From Hyphomicrobium sp. (GTDB lineage: Bacteria > Pseudomonadota > Alphaproteobacteria > Rhizobiales > Hyphomicrobiaceae): DNA of 64,000 bases. Both the position numbers and the translations under genes were made by a program. Shown piece by piece: positions 8,395 through 18,020 of the stretch. A model generated the notes under the pieces. It was not told where the DNA came from, searched no databases, and saw only the letters and a program-made list of their open reading frames with translations. Position 1 is the first letter of the stretch; every line of letters begins with the position of its first letter. The stretch is from the NCBI GenBank assembly GCA_022844105.1, contig JALHMJ010000007.1:1-64000 (forward strand), written 5' to 3'.

Positions 8395-9462
8395 TCACGG
8401 CGCCGTAATGGCGGCCGTTTGAGATTTTCCGTCGCCCGCGAATAGGTCCGCAACCCAGCGCGTTGACTGGCATTGCTCACAAAATGTCAGAATTGCAATG
8501 GTAATCGGCACGCCGATAAAAGCGCCGAAGAGGCCCCAAAGATAGGCCCAGAAAAAAACCGAGAAGAGAACGAGCACAGGCGACATCGACAACGTCGCAC
8601 CAGATACCCGCGGTTCGACATAGCTGCCAATCACGATCTGGATAGCGTTCAAAAGAACGAAGATGACCGCGGCCGTCTGCCACGACTGAAATTCGGCGAT
8701 GGCATAAATCGTGGCAAACACCGTCGCGATCAACGGTCCGAGAAAAGGAATGTAGTTCAAGGCGAAGGCGAGGACGCCCCATTCCATCGCGAGTGGCAAC
8801 CCAACGGAATAGGTGACGGCGAAAACAAGTAAGCCGGTAAGGACGCTCATCTGAGTTCGCACGACGTAGTAAGAGCGGATCTTTTTCGCCGTGGCGATGC
8901 TGCCGCTGATGAGCGACTGCGATACGTCGGTATCTTTGAATTTCCGGATGTTCCTGGCAAAGTCTTCGACTTCCAACAGGCCGAGCGTCACATAGACCAG
9001 AACAACCAGCCAGAAACTGGTGGTGCTGTTGAGCCGTGCGATGAACGTTTGAATGAGCCGCAGATACCAGCCGACATTGATATGTTCGGCCCAGAGGCCT
9101 GCAACTGCGATGCCGTGGCCCTCAAGCCAACCGGTAAACTGCTCATAAGCGCCTTGAAAGCGAACCGCATCATTTGCAACCGCTTGCCCAACACGGCTGA
9201 AACTCCAGACAAACATGGATCCAAACGCAGCGAACGCCGAGGCCAGAACGACAACCGTGACAGCCAACGCCAGTAGTTTCGGCAAAAATGTTTGAAGTCC
9301 CTTTTGGAGGGGCCAAAGCAGCGCAATGATGAGCAACGCGAGCGTCAGCGGGGCGAAGACCGAACTGGCCGCCGACAACGCCGCGCAACCAACGACGCTC
9401 GCAATGACGATCAGCGCGACTTGGACAGTGAGCGCACCCGTCGCCGTGCCCGGCATCTTCAT
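8395..9462 (-). CDS. AI-2E (UPF0118) family transporter
   Basis: A 355-residue protein with about eight transmembrane segments. It carries the family block LAFALNYIPFLGPLIATVFA and the C-terminal SGATLSMSPVLVLFSVFFWA and GLFGAFIGVPITIAIL. The family includes TqsA/YdiK exporters and some Na+/H+ antiporters, and substrate cannot be inferred. The gene follows gntP by 23 bases and is probably the last member of a patatin-gntP-transporter operon. Confidence 0.88.
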   Translation of the reverse strand: MKMPGTATGALTVQVALIVIASVVGCAALSAASSVFAPLTLALLIIALLWPLQKGLQTFLPKLLALAVTVVVLASAFAAFGSMFVWSFSRVGQAVANDAVRFQGAYEQFTGWLEGHGIAVAGLWAEHINVGWYLRLIQTFIARLNSTTSFWLVVLVYVTLGLLEVEDFARNIRKFKDTDVSQSLISGSIATAKKIRSYYVVRTQMSVLTGLLVFAVTYSVGLPLAMEWGVLAFALNYIPFLGPLIATVFATIYAIAEFQSWQTAAVIFVLLNAIQIVIGSYVEPRVSGATLSMSPVLVLFSVFFWAYLWGLFGAFIGVPITIAILTFCEQCQSTRWVADLFAGDGKSQTAAITAP

Positions 9463-9485
9463 CTCCGTTGCAACTTGCGCCCGCT

Positions 9486-10946
9486 TCAGAATGACCCGAA
9501 CATCGTTCCCAGCACGATGACCGTCACGAGCGCAATCATAGCGCCCACAACCGCGACGATGACGAGATCAAGATAGCTTTCCTTGTGCGTGCATCCGCAC
9601 ACAGCCAACATGGTCACCACCGCGCCATTGTGCGGCAGACTGTCGAGAGTGCCCGACGAAATCACCGCAACGCGATGCATGAGTGATGGGCTCAACCCGG
9701 TGTCCTGCGCAATCTGCATGAATGTGGGACCGAGCGCATCGAGAGCAATCGTCATGCCACCCGAGGCGGAACCTGTCAGCGCCGCTAGAATGTTTGTTGC
9801 AACGGCCAGCGACACGAGCGGACCGCCGCCAATACCCAGGACCCAATCCCGCACCATCTCGAACGCGGGCAGCGCGGCCACGACGGCGCCGAAGCCAACG
9901 AGGCTAGCAACGCTGAGCACCGGCAGCACGGAGGCGTTGGCGCCCGCGTCGACGGTATCGCGGATGGCTGGTAGTCGTTGATAGTTGAGAGCAACCAGAA
10001 CAAGGATTGCCAGGAAAAGCGCGATCGAAACAGACCAGATCCCACCAACCGACGACAGGCTCGTCGCACCCCACTGCGGCAGGGAGAGGAAGGCCGTATC
10101 CATGTTCGGAAGAATGAACTGCGTCATGACAAAGTTTGCACACACGACGACAGCGAGAGGCAAAACGGCAAGTCCGATCGGCGGCCCGTCAGCGGCCCGG
10201 CTTCCGTGATCAATTTCGGCGGGATCGAACTCTCGGGCGGTTGATGCCAACTCGCGGACGGTCAAACTGTCCGTCATTGCGGCTGTATCATCGGCCGAGT
10301 GCGAAGTTGGCTCAAAACCTTCCCCGGCCCGGCGCGCACGAGCCTGCGCCACGCCCAACCACCACATCCCGAATGCCAGCATAACGATGGCCGCGATGAT
10401 GCCGAGCCCAGGCGCTGCGAAGGGCGTGGTTCCAAAAAACGGCATCGGGATCGCGTTCTGTATTGCCGGTGTGCCGGGAAGCGCCGACATCGTGAAAGTC
10501 GATGTGCCGAGTGCGATGGCTGCGGGCAGAAGGCGCCTTGGGACATTGCCGACTTTGAACAGCGCCAGCCCCATGGGAGCCAGTACGAAAAAGGCGACGA
10601 AAAGACTGACGCCGCCATACGTGACCAGGGCACCGGCGAGCACAACGGCGAGCGCGGCCCGGCTGGGCCCGAGCTTCTCGGTCATGAAATCTGCGATGGT
10701 GCGGACAGAGCCGCTATCATCCATCAGTTTTCCGAACAAGGCTCCGAGCAGAAAGATGGGAAAAAACTGCGCGACAAAACTGGACGCCGCGGTCATGAAC
10801 GTTTGGGTCCAGTGCGCCAGGAGCGGTTCACCGGAAAACGCAGCGGCAATCAAGGCGGCGACGGGTGCGAGTAGTAGGATCGACCAGCCGCGAAATGCCA
10901 GCACCATCAGAAATGCCAGGCCCGCTAGAATACCCAGAAGTCCCAC
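9486..10946 (-). CDS. GntP-family permease
   Basis: A 486-residue polytopic protein of the gluconate/H+ symporter superfamily (GntP). Signatures include QFFPIFLLGALFGKLMDDSG, ALVTYGGVSLFVAFFVLAP, ALGTSTFTMSALPGTPAIQN and, near the C-terminus, SGTLDSLPHNGAVVTMLAVC. It lies 3 bp after a patatin-like phospholipase gene. In many Hyphomicrobiales this pair occurs beside 3-hydroxybutyrate dehydrogenase and is linked to polyhydroxybutyrate or hydroxy-acid use. That dehydrogenase is missing here, so the substrate remains open; a short hydroxy acid is my best inference. Confidence 0.85.
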   Translation of the reverse strand: MGLLGILAGLAFLMVLAFRGWSILLLAPVAALIAAAFSGEPLLAHWTQTFMTAASSFVAQFFPIFLLGALFGKLMDDSGSVRTIADFMTEKLGPSRAALAVVLAGALVTYGGVSLFVAFFVLAPMGLALFKVGNVPRRLLPAAIALGTSTFTMSALPGTPAIQNAIPMPFFGTTPFAAPGLGIIAAIVMLAFGMWWLGVAQARARRAGEGFEPTSHSADDTAAMTDSLTVRELASTAREFDPAEIDHGSRAADGPPIGLAVLPLAVVVCANFVMTQFILPNMDTAFLSLPQWGATSLSSVGGIWSVSIALFLAILVLVALNYQRLPAIRDTVDAGANASVLPVLSVASLVGFGAVVAALPAFEMVRDWVLGIGGGPLVSLAVATNILAALTGSASGGMTIALDALGPTFMQIAQDTGLSPSLMHRVAVISSGTLDSLPHNGAVVTMLAVCGCTHKESYLDLVIVAVVGAMIALVTVIVLGTMFGSF

Positions 10947-10949
10947 GGC

Positions 10950-12029
10950 TCAGCTCCCTTCCAGCAGACTGTCGATGTCAAACGTCGATCGGACACCGAC
11001 ATCGTCCCTGTGGGCCTTCACAAACTCATCGGCCGCGCGCCGGCCTTCATCACGCAGCATGGTCAGGAACTCCCATTCCGCATTGAGCTTCGACGTAGCG
11101 CCCAGCGTCGCGAGCATGTCGCTCTTGATGAGATGCATGCGCATTTGGCCCCACTGCCAACCCTCGCCATCTCCCTGATCGGCGACTTTACGAAGCAGCG
11201 CGATCATCTTCAGTTCTTTAAGCAGCGTCGCGTTGAAGGAAACTTCGCTGAGGCGATTGTTGATTTCCTGAGCGGTGGTCGGGGCCTCCTCACGCAGGAT
11301 CGGATTGATTTGCACCAAAAACGTATCATGTGAATCACATTCACGAACCAACGGAGCAATGGTCGGATTGCCCGAGTATCCGCCATCCCAATACGGTTCG
11401 CCATCAATGTAGACAGCCTGGAACATAGTCGGGAGGCAAGCCGAGGCCAACAACACGTCAGCTGTCACCTCTGGAGTACGAAACACGCGCCCGCGCCCGG
11501 TCCGCACGTTTGTACAAGTAATAAAGAGCTTGATGCGGCCGGTTGCCAGCCGTTCGAAATCGACAAGCTCCGTCAAAAGGTCGCGCAGCGGGTTGGCTCC
11601 ACCTGCGCCAAACGAATAAGGCGAGACGAGCCGTGCGATGAGGTCCGTTGCAATGTATGTCGGTGAGTAATCGAGAGACCAGCGCCCCATCATGCGATCG
11701 ACGGGACTGCGCTGGAAAGGACTGAAGGTGGCAGCGTCTGCGACGCGCCTCCAGAAGGTGTGGAGCGCATTGCGAGCTCCTTCCGGACCGCCCACCAACA
11801 ACCCATAAGCAAGCACGGCGGCATTCATAGCGCCCGCGGACGTGCCCGAGATGGCCTCGAGAGAAAACCCCTCTTCTTCCAAGAGACGATCCAGAACGCC
11901 CCACGTGAAAGCGCCATGCGATCCGCCACCCTGAAGCGCCAGATCAACAAGAAGCGGTTCTTTCGCTGAGCGTGAACGAAGCTTCTTTGCCGCGAGTGGT
12001 TCGTTTGTCTCCACCGATTCAATTGACAT
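10950..12029 (-). CDS. Patatin-like phospholipase
   Basis: A 359-residue serine hydrolase. The oxyanion block GGGSHGAFTWG is near residue 35, the nucleophile elbow GTSAGAMNA near residue 64 and the catalytic aspartate in YWDGGYSGNP near residue 215, so the Ser-Asp dyad is intact. The start at 12029 was preferred because AAAGG lies six bases upstream; an earlier in-frame codon at 12059 has no site. No signal peptide is seen, so it is probably cytoplasmic. Its neighbour is a GntP permease 3 bp downstream. Related proteins act on membrane lipids or on polyhydroxybutyrate granules. Confidence 0.88.
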   Translation of the reverse strand: MSIESVETNEPLAAKKLRSRSAKEPLLVDLALQGGGSHGAFTWGVLDRLLEEEGFSLEAISGTSAGAMNAAVLAYGLLVGGPEGARNALHTFWRRVADAATFSPFQRSPVDRMMGRWSLDYSPTYIATDLIARLVSPYSFGAGGANPLRDLLTELVDFERLATGRIKLFITCTNVRTGRGRVFRTPEVTADVLLASACLPTMFQAVYIDGEPYWDGGYSGNPTIAPLVRECDSHDTFLVQINPILREEAPTTAQEINNRLSEVSFNATLLKELKMIALLRKVADQGDGEGWQWGQMRMHLIKSDMLATLGATSKLNAEWEFLTMLRDEGRRAADEFVKAHRDDVGVRSTFDIDSLLEGS

Positions 12030-12169
12030 ACGAAACCTTTCGCCAAAAACACGGGACACGGATCAGCGTCGAGACGTAAGCCGGATACCTCATTCTGGCA
12101 ACACCACGTCCGACAGACGGTTATTGTCGGCGGTTCCCGACCTTATTGCAAAGTCATGCAATAGAATGA

Positions 12170-15100
12170 CTAAGCCGGATTTGCAGTTGCCGTTGGCGCC
12201 GCTTTGCTCTCATCGCCCGAGAACCAGGCCACATATAGAACAGGCAAAAATATCAGCGTCAAAACGGTCGCGACCAAGAGCCCTCCCATGACGGCAAACG
12301 CCATCGGCCCCCAAAATACTGTAGGCGCTATGGGCGCCAGCCCGAGCACGGTGGACAGCGTCGTCAGCATGAGCGGCCGGAAGCGCGACATTGCGGCATC
12401 GACCGCCGCCTGACGCACGGGTGCGCCCCGGCTTCGCTCGTCTTCGATCTGAGCAATGAGGATCACCGCATTTTTGGCGATCATGCCAAGCAAGGCGAGC
12501 ACACCGAGCACGGCGACAAACCCGAGCGGCTTCTGCACCAGAAAGAGGGCCGCGACAACGCCGATCAACCCGAGCGGCATCACGAGAGACACCATTGCCA
12601 AGCTTGGGAAACTCTGCATTTGCAGCATGAGAAGCGTCAGCATCAGAACGATCATGAGCGGCACGACGGCAATCACCGACGCGCGGCTGCTAGCGCTCTC
12701 CTCCGCGACACCGCCCAATTCGATGCGGTATCCAGCTGGCATTTTCGCATTCAGCTCCGCAATTTTCGGGGCGAGCTCTGCGACGATGCCCTCAGCCAGG
12801 GCACCCTCGGCCACGTCGGCCTGCACCGTGAGCGTCGGAATGCGGTCGCGCCGCCACACCAGCGGCTGCTCTTGCTCAGTCTCGAACGTCGCAAACTGGC
12901 TGAGGGGAACGGTTCGGCCGTTCCTCAGCGGAACCTGGAGTGTTTGCAGATTTTCAAGTGCAATTCGATCCTCTTGGCGCGCGCGCGCAACCACATCGAC
13001 GAGATAAATCCCATCCCGCAGTTGCGTCACACGGGTTCCGCTGATGGCCGTATTGAGAACGGAGGCCAGTGCTTCACTCGTGTATCCGATCCGCCGAGCC
13101 TGATCCTGATCGATCTGGATGCGCACGCGGCGCGCCGGCTCTGTCCAATCAAAGCTGACCCGGCGGGTCTGGGGATGAGCGGCAATGACTTCGGCAACAT
13201 TTGTCGACAGGTCGCGCAGCCGGTCCACGTCCGGACCTAAAATCCGGTATTGCACCGGCCAGCCGACAGGAGGTCCAAGTTCGAGTGGATAAACGCGCGT
13301 GGTCAGATTTGGAAAGTCCTCCGACAAAAGTTTCTCGAGTTTTGCCGCCAGCCGCTGCCGACCCGCGACGTCCTTGGCCACAATGACCTGTTGCGCGAAG
13401 AAGTCATTGGGCAATTGCACGTTGAGCGGAAGATAGAAGCGTATGGCGCCCCGGCCGATGTACGTGCTCCAGCGGCTGACGTCCGCATCATTCGCCAGCA
13501 CTTCATCAAGCTTCTTGGCGACGTCTTCACTGGCCCGGATCGATGAGTTCTGCGGCAGCATGAGATCAACCAGCAGCTCCGTTCGATCGGAGGCTGGAAA
13601 AAACTGCTGCGGCACGAACCGCAAACCCCATATCGCCAAAAGGAACACCGCCACAGTCCCGATAATCGTGATCCAGCTATTTGCGAAGGCCCATTCAAGA
13701 AGCCCCCGGTAAGTCCGCAACACGACGCCCGGCCCCTCATCAGTCGCTTTTTCTGTCGGCGGCTTCAGAATGGCCGCACCAACCACCGGAGCGAACAGCA
13801 CCGCAACGATCCATGAAACCAACAGCGCGATGGCGACGACGGCAAAAATTGAAAACGTGTACTCGCCGGCTGAACTTTGCGCGAAGCCGATGGGCACGAA
13901 ACCCGCAATCGTCACGAGAGTGCCGATCAACATGGGCGCGGCGAGATTCGCATAGGCATAGCTTGCAGCAGCCGCTGCATCGTCTCCGGCCGCAAGCCGG
14001 CGCAGCATGGCGTCAACGGTCGTCATCGCATCGTCCACGAGAAGACACAGAGCAATAATCAAGGCTCCAAGCGAAATCCGGTGCAGATCGATGTTGAGGA
14101 CGTCCATCACGATCATCACAATGGCCAGCGTCAGGGGGATCGACACGGCAACCACGGCGCCCGGCCGGGCGCCAAGCATCAAAATGCTGATGCCAAGAAT
14201 GATCGCAATCGCCTGCCACAGCGAAGCCGTGAACTCACCGATGGCCTCGTCGACCGTGACCGCCTGATCCGATACCAGGACCGGTTCAATCCCGGCCGGC
14301 AGATCAGCGCGTATGGTCGTCATCATGGTCTTGACGTTTTCGCCCAACGCCAGAATGTCGCCTGAGTCCTGCATTGCGATGGCAAGACCAATCGCCGGCT
14401 TGCCATTGACATGAAAAATCGGAGTGGGCGGATCGGAGTAGCCGCGATGCACCTCGGCGATGTCACCAAGTCTTACGACCCGATCACCGATGTTGACGCT
14501 GACTTCCAGGAGATCTGCTTCGGATTGATAGGAACCCGAGACCTGGATTGAGACATTCTCGGCGCCCGTTCTGATGATACCCGACGGCCGCACCATATTC
14601 TGAGCTGCGATGGCCGAGAAAAGAGTTGGATAATCGATCCCAAGCGCCGCAACCCGGTCGTGGCGGAATTCAATCGTGACTTCCTCATTCTGGGCGCCAA
14701 TGAGTTCGATCTTCGCGACATCGGGAAGGGTGAGGAGCTTGGACCGGATATCCTCGACGTAATCGCGCAGTTCGCGGTGCGTGAACCCATCGGCCGTGAA
14801 TCCATAAATGAACCCGAAAGTGTCGCCGAAGTCGTCGTTGAAGAATGGCCCTAGCACTCCCTGTGGAAGCGTATGCCGGATATCTCCGACTTTGTTGCGG
14901 ACCTCCTGCCAGATTGCAGGGATCTCACGCGAGGTCACGCCGCCTTTTAGGTCGATGAAGATCGTCGTATCGCCTCCGCGGGTCGAGCTGCGGACAACGT
15001 CAACGTTGCTCACCTCCTGAAGCTTGCGCTCGATCCGCTCGGTGACCTGATCGAGCATGTCGGGAAGTGTCGCGCCCGGCCAGATTGCGCGGACCAGCAT

Positions 15101-15241
15101 CGTTCTGATCGTAAATACGGGATCTTCCGCCCGGCCCAGCTTGATGAAGCTCGCGACGCCGCCAATGAGCGCGATCAACATGAAATAGATGATCAACGAA
15201 CGTCGCGACGTTGCCCAAGCCGAAAGATTTGGGCCGATCAT
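12170..15241 (-). CDS. RND efflux permease (AcrB-type)
   Basis: A 1023-residue inner-membrane pump of the resistance-nodulation-division superfamily, with the usual 12-helix layout and two large periplasmic loops. The proton-relay pair is intact in transmembrane helix 4 (ALCLLVDDAMTTVDAML, near residue 400), and the C-terminal half carries LALLGMIAKNAVILIAQIE. It overlaps its adaptor by four bases (ATGA). No outer-membrane channel gene lies nearby, so a shared TolC-like protein must be used. Substrates are unknown. Confidence 0.92.
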   Translation of the reverse strand: MIGPNLSAWATSRRSLIIYFMLIALIGGVASFIKLGRAEDPVFTIRTMLVRAIWPGATLPDMLDQVTERIERKLQEVSNVDVVRSSTRGGDTTIFIDLKGGVTSREIPAIWQEVRNKVGDIRHTLPQGVLGPFFNDDFGDTFGFIYGFTADGFTHRELRDYVEDIRSKLLTLPDVAKIELIGAQNEEVTIEFRHDRVAALGIDYPTLFSAIAAQNMVRPSGIIRTGAENVSIQVSGSYQSEADLLEVSVNIGDRVVRLGDIAEVHRGYSDPPTPIFHVNGKPAIGLAIAMQDSGDILALGENVKTMMTTIRADLPAGIEPVLVSDQAVTVDEAIGEFTASLWQAIAIILGISILMLGARPGAVVAVSIPLTLAIVMIVMDVLNIDLHRISLGALIIALCLLVDDAMTTVDAMLRRLAAGDDAAAAASYAYANLAAPMLIGTLVTIAGFVPIGFAQSSAGEYTFSIFAVVAIALLVSWIVAVLFAPVVGAAILKPPTEKATDEGPGVVLRTYRGLLEWAFANSWITIIGTVAVFLLAIWGLRFVPQQFFPASDRTELLVDLMLPQNSSIRASEDVAKKLDEVLANDADVSRWSTYIGRGAIRFYLPLNVQLPNDFFAQQVIVAKDVAGRQRLAAKLEKLLSEDFPNLTTRVYPLELGPPVGWPVQYRILGPDVDRLRDLSTNVAEVIAAHPQTRRVSFDWTEPARRVRIQIDQDQARRIGYTSEALASVLNTAISGTRVTQLRDGIYLVDVVARARQEDRIALENLQTLQVPLRNGRTVPLSQFATFETEQEQPLVWRRDRIPTLTVQADVAEGALAEGIVAELAPKIAELNAKMPAGYRIELGGVAEESASSRASVIAVVPLMIVLMLTLLMLQMQSFPSLAMVSLVMPLGLIGVVAALFLVQKPLGFVAVLGVLALLGMIAKNAVILIAQIEDERSRGAPVRQAAVDAAMSRFRPLMLTTLSTVLGLAPIAPTVFWGPMAFAVMGGLLVATVLTLIFLPVLYVAWFSGDESKAAPTATANPA

Positions 15242-16398
15242 GACGGCTGTCCGAGGAGCCGGACGCGCTGACCGGGGCGCAGACTTTGAATTCCGGCCGT
15301 CACAACGACATCGCCGGGCGCAATCCCTCCCGAGACGATCACGTCACTCGCCCGGAACGCTGCGACCTCGACCGGCTTCGGCGAGACGGTTTCGGAAGCG
15401 CTATCGAACACCCAGACCGATGGCGTACCGTTGGCGCGTGACAATGCGCTGGCGGGCAAGGCCATACCGGCTTGTCCTTCCAGCGTCACGCGCCCAACCA
15501 CTGATGACCCCAGTCGCATTTCGGCAGGTGGGTCGCTCAGCCCAACGCGAACCCTGAAAGTTCCGGTTTGAGCGTCGGCTTGAGGTGCGATCTCGCGCAC
15601 CCGGCCCTTCGCCACGATGGCTGGATCAATCGAAAGCGCAATACTGATGTCGGCGTCTGTCGTGCCGCGTGACATGAGACTGGGCGGCGCATCAAACACC
15701 GCGTCGCGACCGTCTTTGCGTGCGATGCGTACAATCATCTGACCGGCCTGCACAACTTCACCGGAATTGACATTGCGCAGGGTGACTTCACCGGGAGCAT
15801 CGGCATTGAGGTTTGTGTCATTGAGGCGGGTTTTAGCGGTCGCAAGTTGTGCCCGCGCAACGTCGGCTTGCCCCCGGAGTGTGTTGAGGTTCTGCACCGC
15901 CGCATCATACCGTTGCCGGGTGGTATGGCCGCGGCTCAACAGCTGCCGTTGCCGGTCGTAATTCTGTTCCGCTTCGAAAAACTTCCCCTCGGCTGCCGAG
16001 AGCGTGGCCTTCGCCGCTCGAACAGCGTTTTCCTCGTCCTGTGAATCGAGCTGCGCAATCAGCTGACCCGCCTCAACTCTGTCCCCGACGTTGACGAAGC
16101 GCTTGATCATTCGTCCGCCGATACGAAACGCGAGGTCGACTTCCGTCTTGGCTTCGACCACGCCCGACAGCGTCACCGTTTCACCGGCCTGCTGCTCTGT
16201 CACGGTGATGACACGAACCGGCCGAACCGGAGCTTCCGCCTGCTTTTCCTGACGATCACATGCGCCGGCCAAAAGACTGAGCGCGACGGTCGCGAAAACC
16301 GCGATTTGTCGCTGCCCAAAACGACAATTGTCAAAAAAAACTGCCTGATAAGACCCAAGGGGTAGCCAACGGCCCACACACAATCTACCGCCGCCCAT
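15238..16398 (-). CDS. RND efflux periplasmic adaptor (membrane fusion protein)
   Basis: The adaptor has a lipoprotein-like export signal (ALSLLAGAC, Cys as possible lipid anchor), a lipoyl half-motif (IGGRMIKRFVNVGDRVEAGQ), a coiled-coil hairpin rich in Ala and Gln, and the second lipoyl half with GEVVQAGQMIVRIA. It ends four bases inside the permease gene. The start is uncertain: the frame stays open to 16485, an ATG occurs at 16398, and GTG or TTG codons closer to the signal peptide are also possible. None has a strong ribosome site. I give the ATG at 16398. Confidence 0.85.
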   Translation of the reverse strand: MGGGRLCVGRWLPLGSYQAVFFDNCRFGQRQIAVFATVALSLLAGACDRQEKQAEAPVRPVRVITVTEQQAGETVTLSGVVEAKTEVDLAFRIGGRMIKRFVNVGDRVEAGQLIAQLDSQDEENAVRAAKATLSAAEGKFFEAEQNYDRQRQLLSRGHTTRQRYDAAVQNLNTLRGQADVARAQLATAKTRLNDTNLNADAPGEVTLRNVNSGEVVQAGQMIVRIARKDGRDAVFDAPPSLMSRGTTDADISIALSIDPAIVAKGRVREIAPQADAQTGTFRVRVGLSDPPAEMRLGSSVVGRVTLEGQAGMALPASALSRANGTPSVWVFDSASETVSPKPVEVAAFRASDVIVSGGIAPGDVVVTAGIQSLRPGQRVRLLGQPS

Positions 16399-16485
16399 CC
16401 CGCCATCGTTATTCACGACGCGCCCCCTCACACAACACAACAAAATACGCCAGCCAACGTCCAGCTTATTGGGAACACGTAACAC

Positions 16486-16884
16486 ATACCCTCAAACTCC
16501 AGCAATGGTTTACCCAACTTTCGAACGAAACAAAATCTCCGTCGAGGTCCGGTGGCCGGTTGATCACTCGCCAGATCAGCTAAAGGCGAATAGCAGCCTT
16601 GCATGCAATTTTTCCACACACGCCCAAACGGCTTTGTTCGTCCTTGAACTTCGAACAAAACTCCGAGCTGCCCCCTGTGGCCATTCTCATCCAATCCTCG
16701 CTTCAAGCCGCAACTTGAAAGGCGAGCAGAGCCGATTTTGCCTAACTTCTTTTTGTCGTTTTCCATCAGAAACAAGATTTATTGCGCCGCAAAAGAATCA
16801 CCTAAAGCAACCCGCAAATTTTTTCTTTGAACTCGATCCGTTTGACGAATACTAGGAAGTGCAATTAATCAAAGAGGTTTCAGC
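16486..16884. other. Intergenic region between the RND adaptor and the BaeRF gene
   Basis: About 400 bases separate two divergent genes. A 128-codon plus-strand frame here has no recognisable protein features. The stretch is more A/T-rich than its surroundings, with several runs of A and T near 16740-16830, and should hold both promoters. I see no tRNA, riboswitch or clear operator. Confidence 0.5.
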
Positions 16885-18006
16885 ATGCTCTACGTTGATC
16901 TACCGACCCGTTCGGAATTCAAGTCACTCGCTGATCTGCGCAGTGATGCCTGCATTTCCATTTACCTTCCGACAACGCCGCTGACTCAGGATTCGGATGC
17001 CAGCCGCATCGAGCTTGGAAATCTCGCGAAACAGGCACTGAAGCAAATAGAGGCAGCAGCACTGCCAAAGGCGCGGGTTGCAGCCCTCATGGACCACTTC
17101 GATCATCTGGCGGTCGACGACGATTTCTGGGCCCACCAAGCCAATAGTCTTGCCGTTCTGGCGACGCCCGAGAGCGTGAAAACATACCGGCTGGCGAATA
17201 AACTGACGCCAATGGCCGAAGTTTCGGACCGCTTCCACCTTATCCCTCTCCTGCGCGCGATCACTTTCCCGCACAGCGCCTACGTCCTGGCCCTGTCGGA
17301 AAATGCCGTGCGGCTCGTCGAGATATTTGCAGATCACCCACCGGTGACGACGAAAATTGCGGATATGCCGAAAGACGCCGCAAGCGCGGCGAGAAAGGCC
17401 ACTCTTAACGACCGCTCACCCAGCGGACGCATCCAAGGGTCCGAGGGGCTCAATATCAGGCTCAACCAATACGCTCGCAAAATCGACGCTGCCCTGCGCC
17501 CTGTTCTGACAGGCCGGGACACGCCCCTCATATTGGCAGCGACCGATCGATTGGCCTCAATTTACAGGTCCATCAATAGCTACCCGCACCTTCTCGAACA
17601 GACTGTTACGGGAAATTCTGAACGTGTCACCGACGCCGAACTGGCCGCGGCTGCAAGAACAGCGCTCGACGACTGGTATCACGCAGAGCTGGCGCAATTC
17701 CGCGCCCTTTACGAGACGCGCACAAACAGCGGCCGCGCCACATCCGATCTGTCGGATGCAGCACGTGCGGCAACTTACGGTGCCATTGACGTTCTCCTGG
17801 TCGATATGGACAGCGTGACACCAGGTTCGGTGGACGAAACCACCGGCGCCATTCGGTTTGCCGATGCATCAGGCTCAAACAGCTACTGCATCGTCGACGA
17901 AATCGCCGCGCGAGCCCTGTCCACCGGCGCAAAAGTACTCGCAGTCCGGAAAGCGGATTTGCCGGCAGCGGGAGAACTCGCGGCCGTTTTGCGATATCCG
18001 ATCTAG
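16885..18006 (+). CDS. BaeRF-family (bacterial eRF1-like) protein
   Basis: A 373-residue protein that opens with a BaeRF-type N-terminal domain: SLADLRSDACISIYLPTTPL, then a helical segment and FWAHQANSLAVLATPE. This is followed by a second alpha/beta domain (PLLRAITFPHSAYVLALSEN, AVRLVEIF) and a third with PLILAATDRLASIYRS and, at the end, a Rossmann-like stretch (YGAIDVLLVDMDSVTPG). The family is the bacterial group of archaeo-eukaryotic release factor homologues, for which comparative genomics suggests a role at the ribosome or in stress. The GGQ peptide-release tripeptide is absent. AGAGG lies seven bases before the ATG. It is convergent with marC. Confidence 0.75.
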   Translation: MLYVDLPTRSEFKSLADLRSDACISIYLPTTPLTQDSDASRIELGNLAKQALKQIEAAALPKARVAALMDHFDHLAVDDDFWAHQANSLAVLATPESVKTYRLANKLTPMAEVSDRFHLIPLLRAITFPHSAYVLALSENAVRLVEIFADHPPVTTKIADMPKDAASAARKATLNDRSPSGRIQGSEGLNIRLNQYARKIDAALRPVLTGRDTPLILAATDRLASIYRSINSYPHLLEQTVTGNSERVTDAELAAAARTALDDWYHAELAQFRALYETRTNSGRATSDLSDAARAATYGAIDVLLVDMDSVTPGSVDETTGAIRFADASGSNSYCIVDEIAARALSTGAKVLAVRKADLPAAGELAAVLRYPI

Positions 18007-18020
18007 GACTGTCTCGCCAG

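Noticed and set aside
12111-12135. CCGACA/TGTCGG hairpin after the RND permease
   Set aside because: Six-base stem with a long loop and no T-run; could be chance in GC-rich DNA.
16469-16855. A 128-codon plus-strand frame before the BaeRF gene
   Set aside because: No ribosome site and no recognisable protein pattern; more likely a promoter region.
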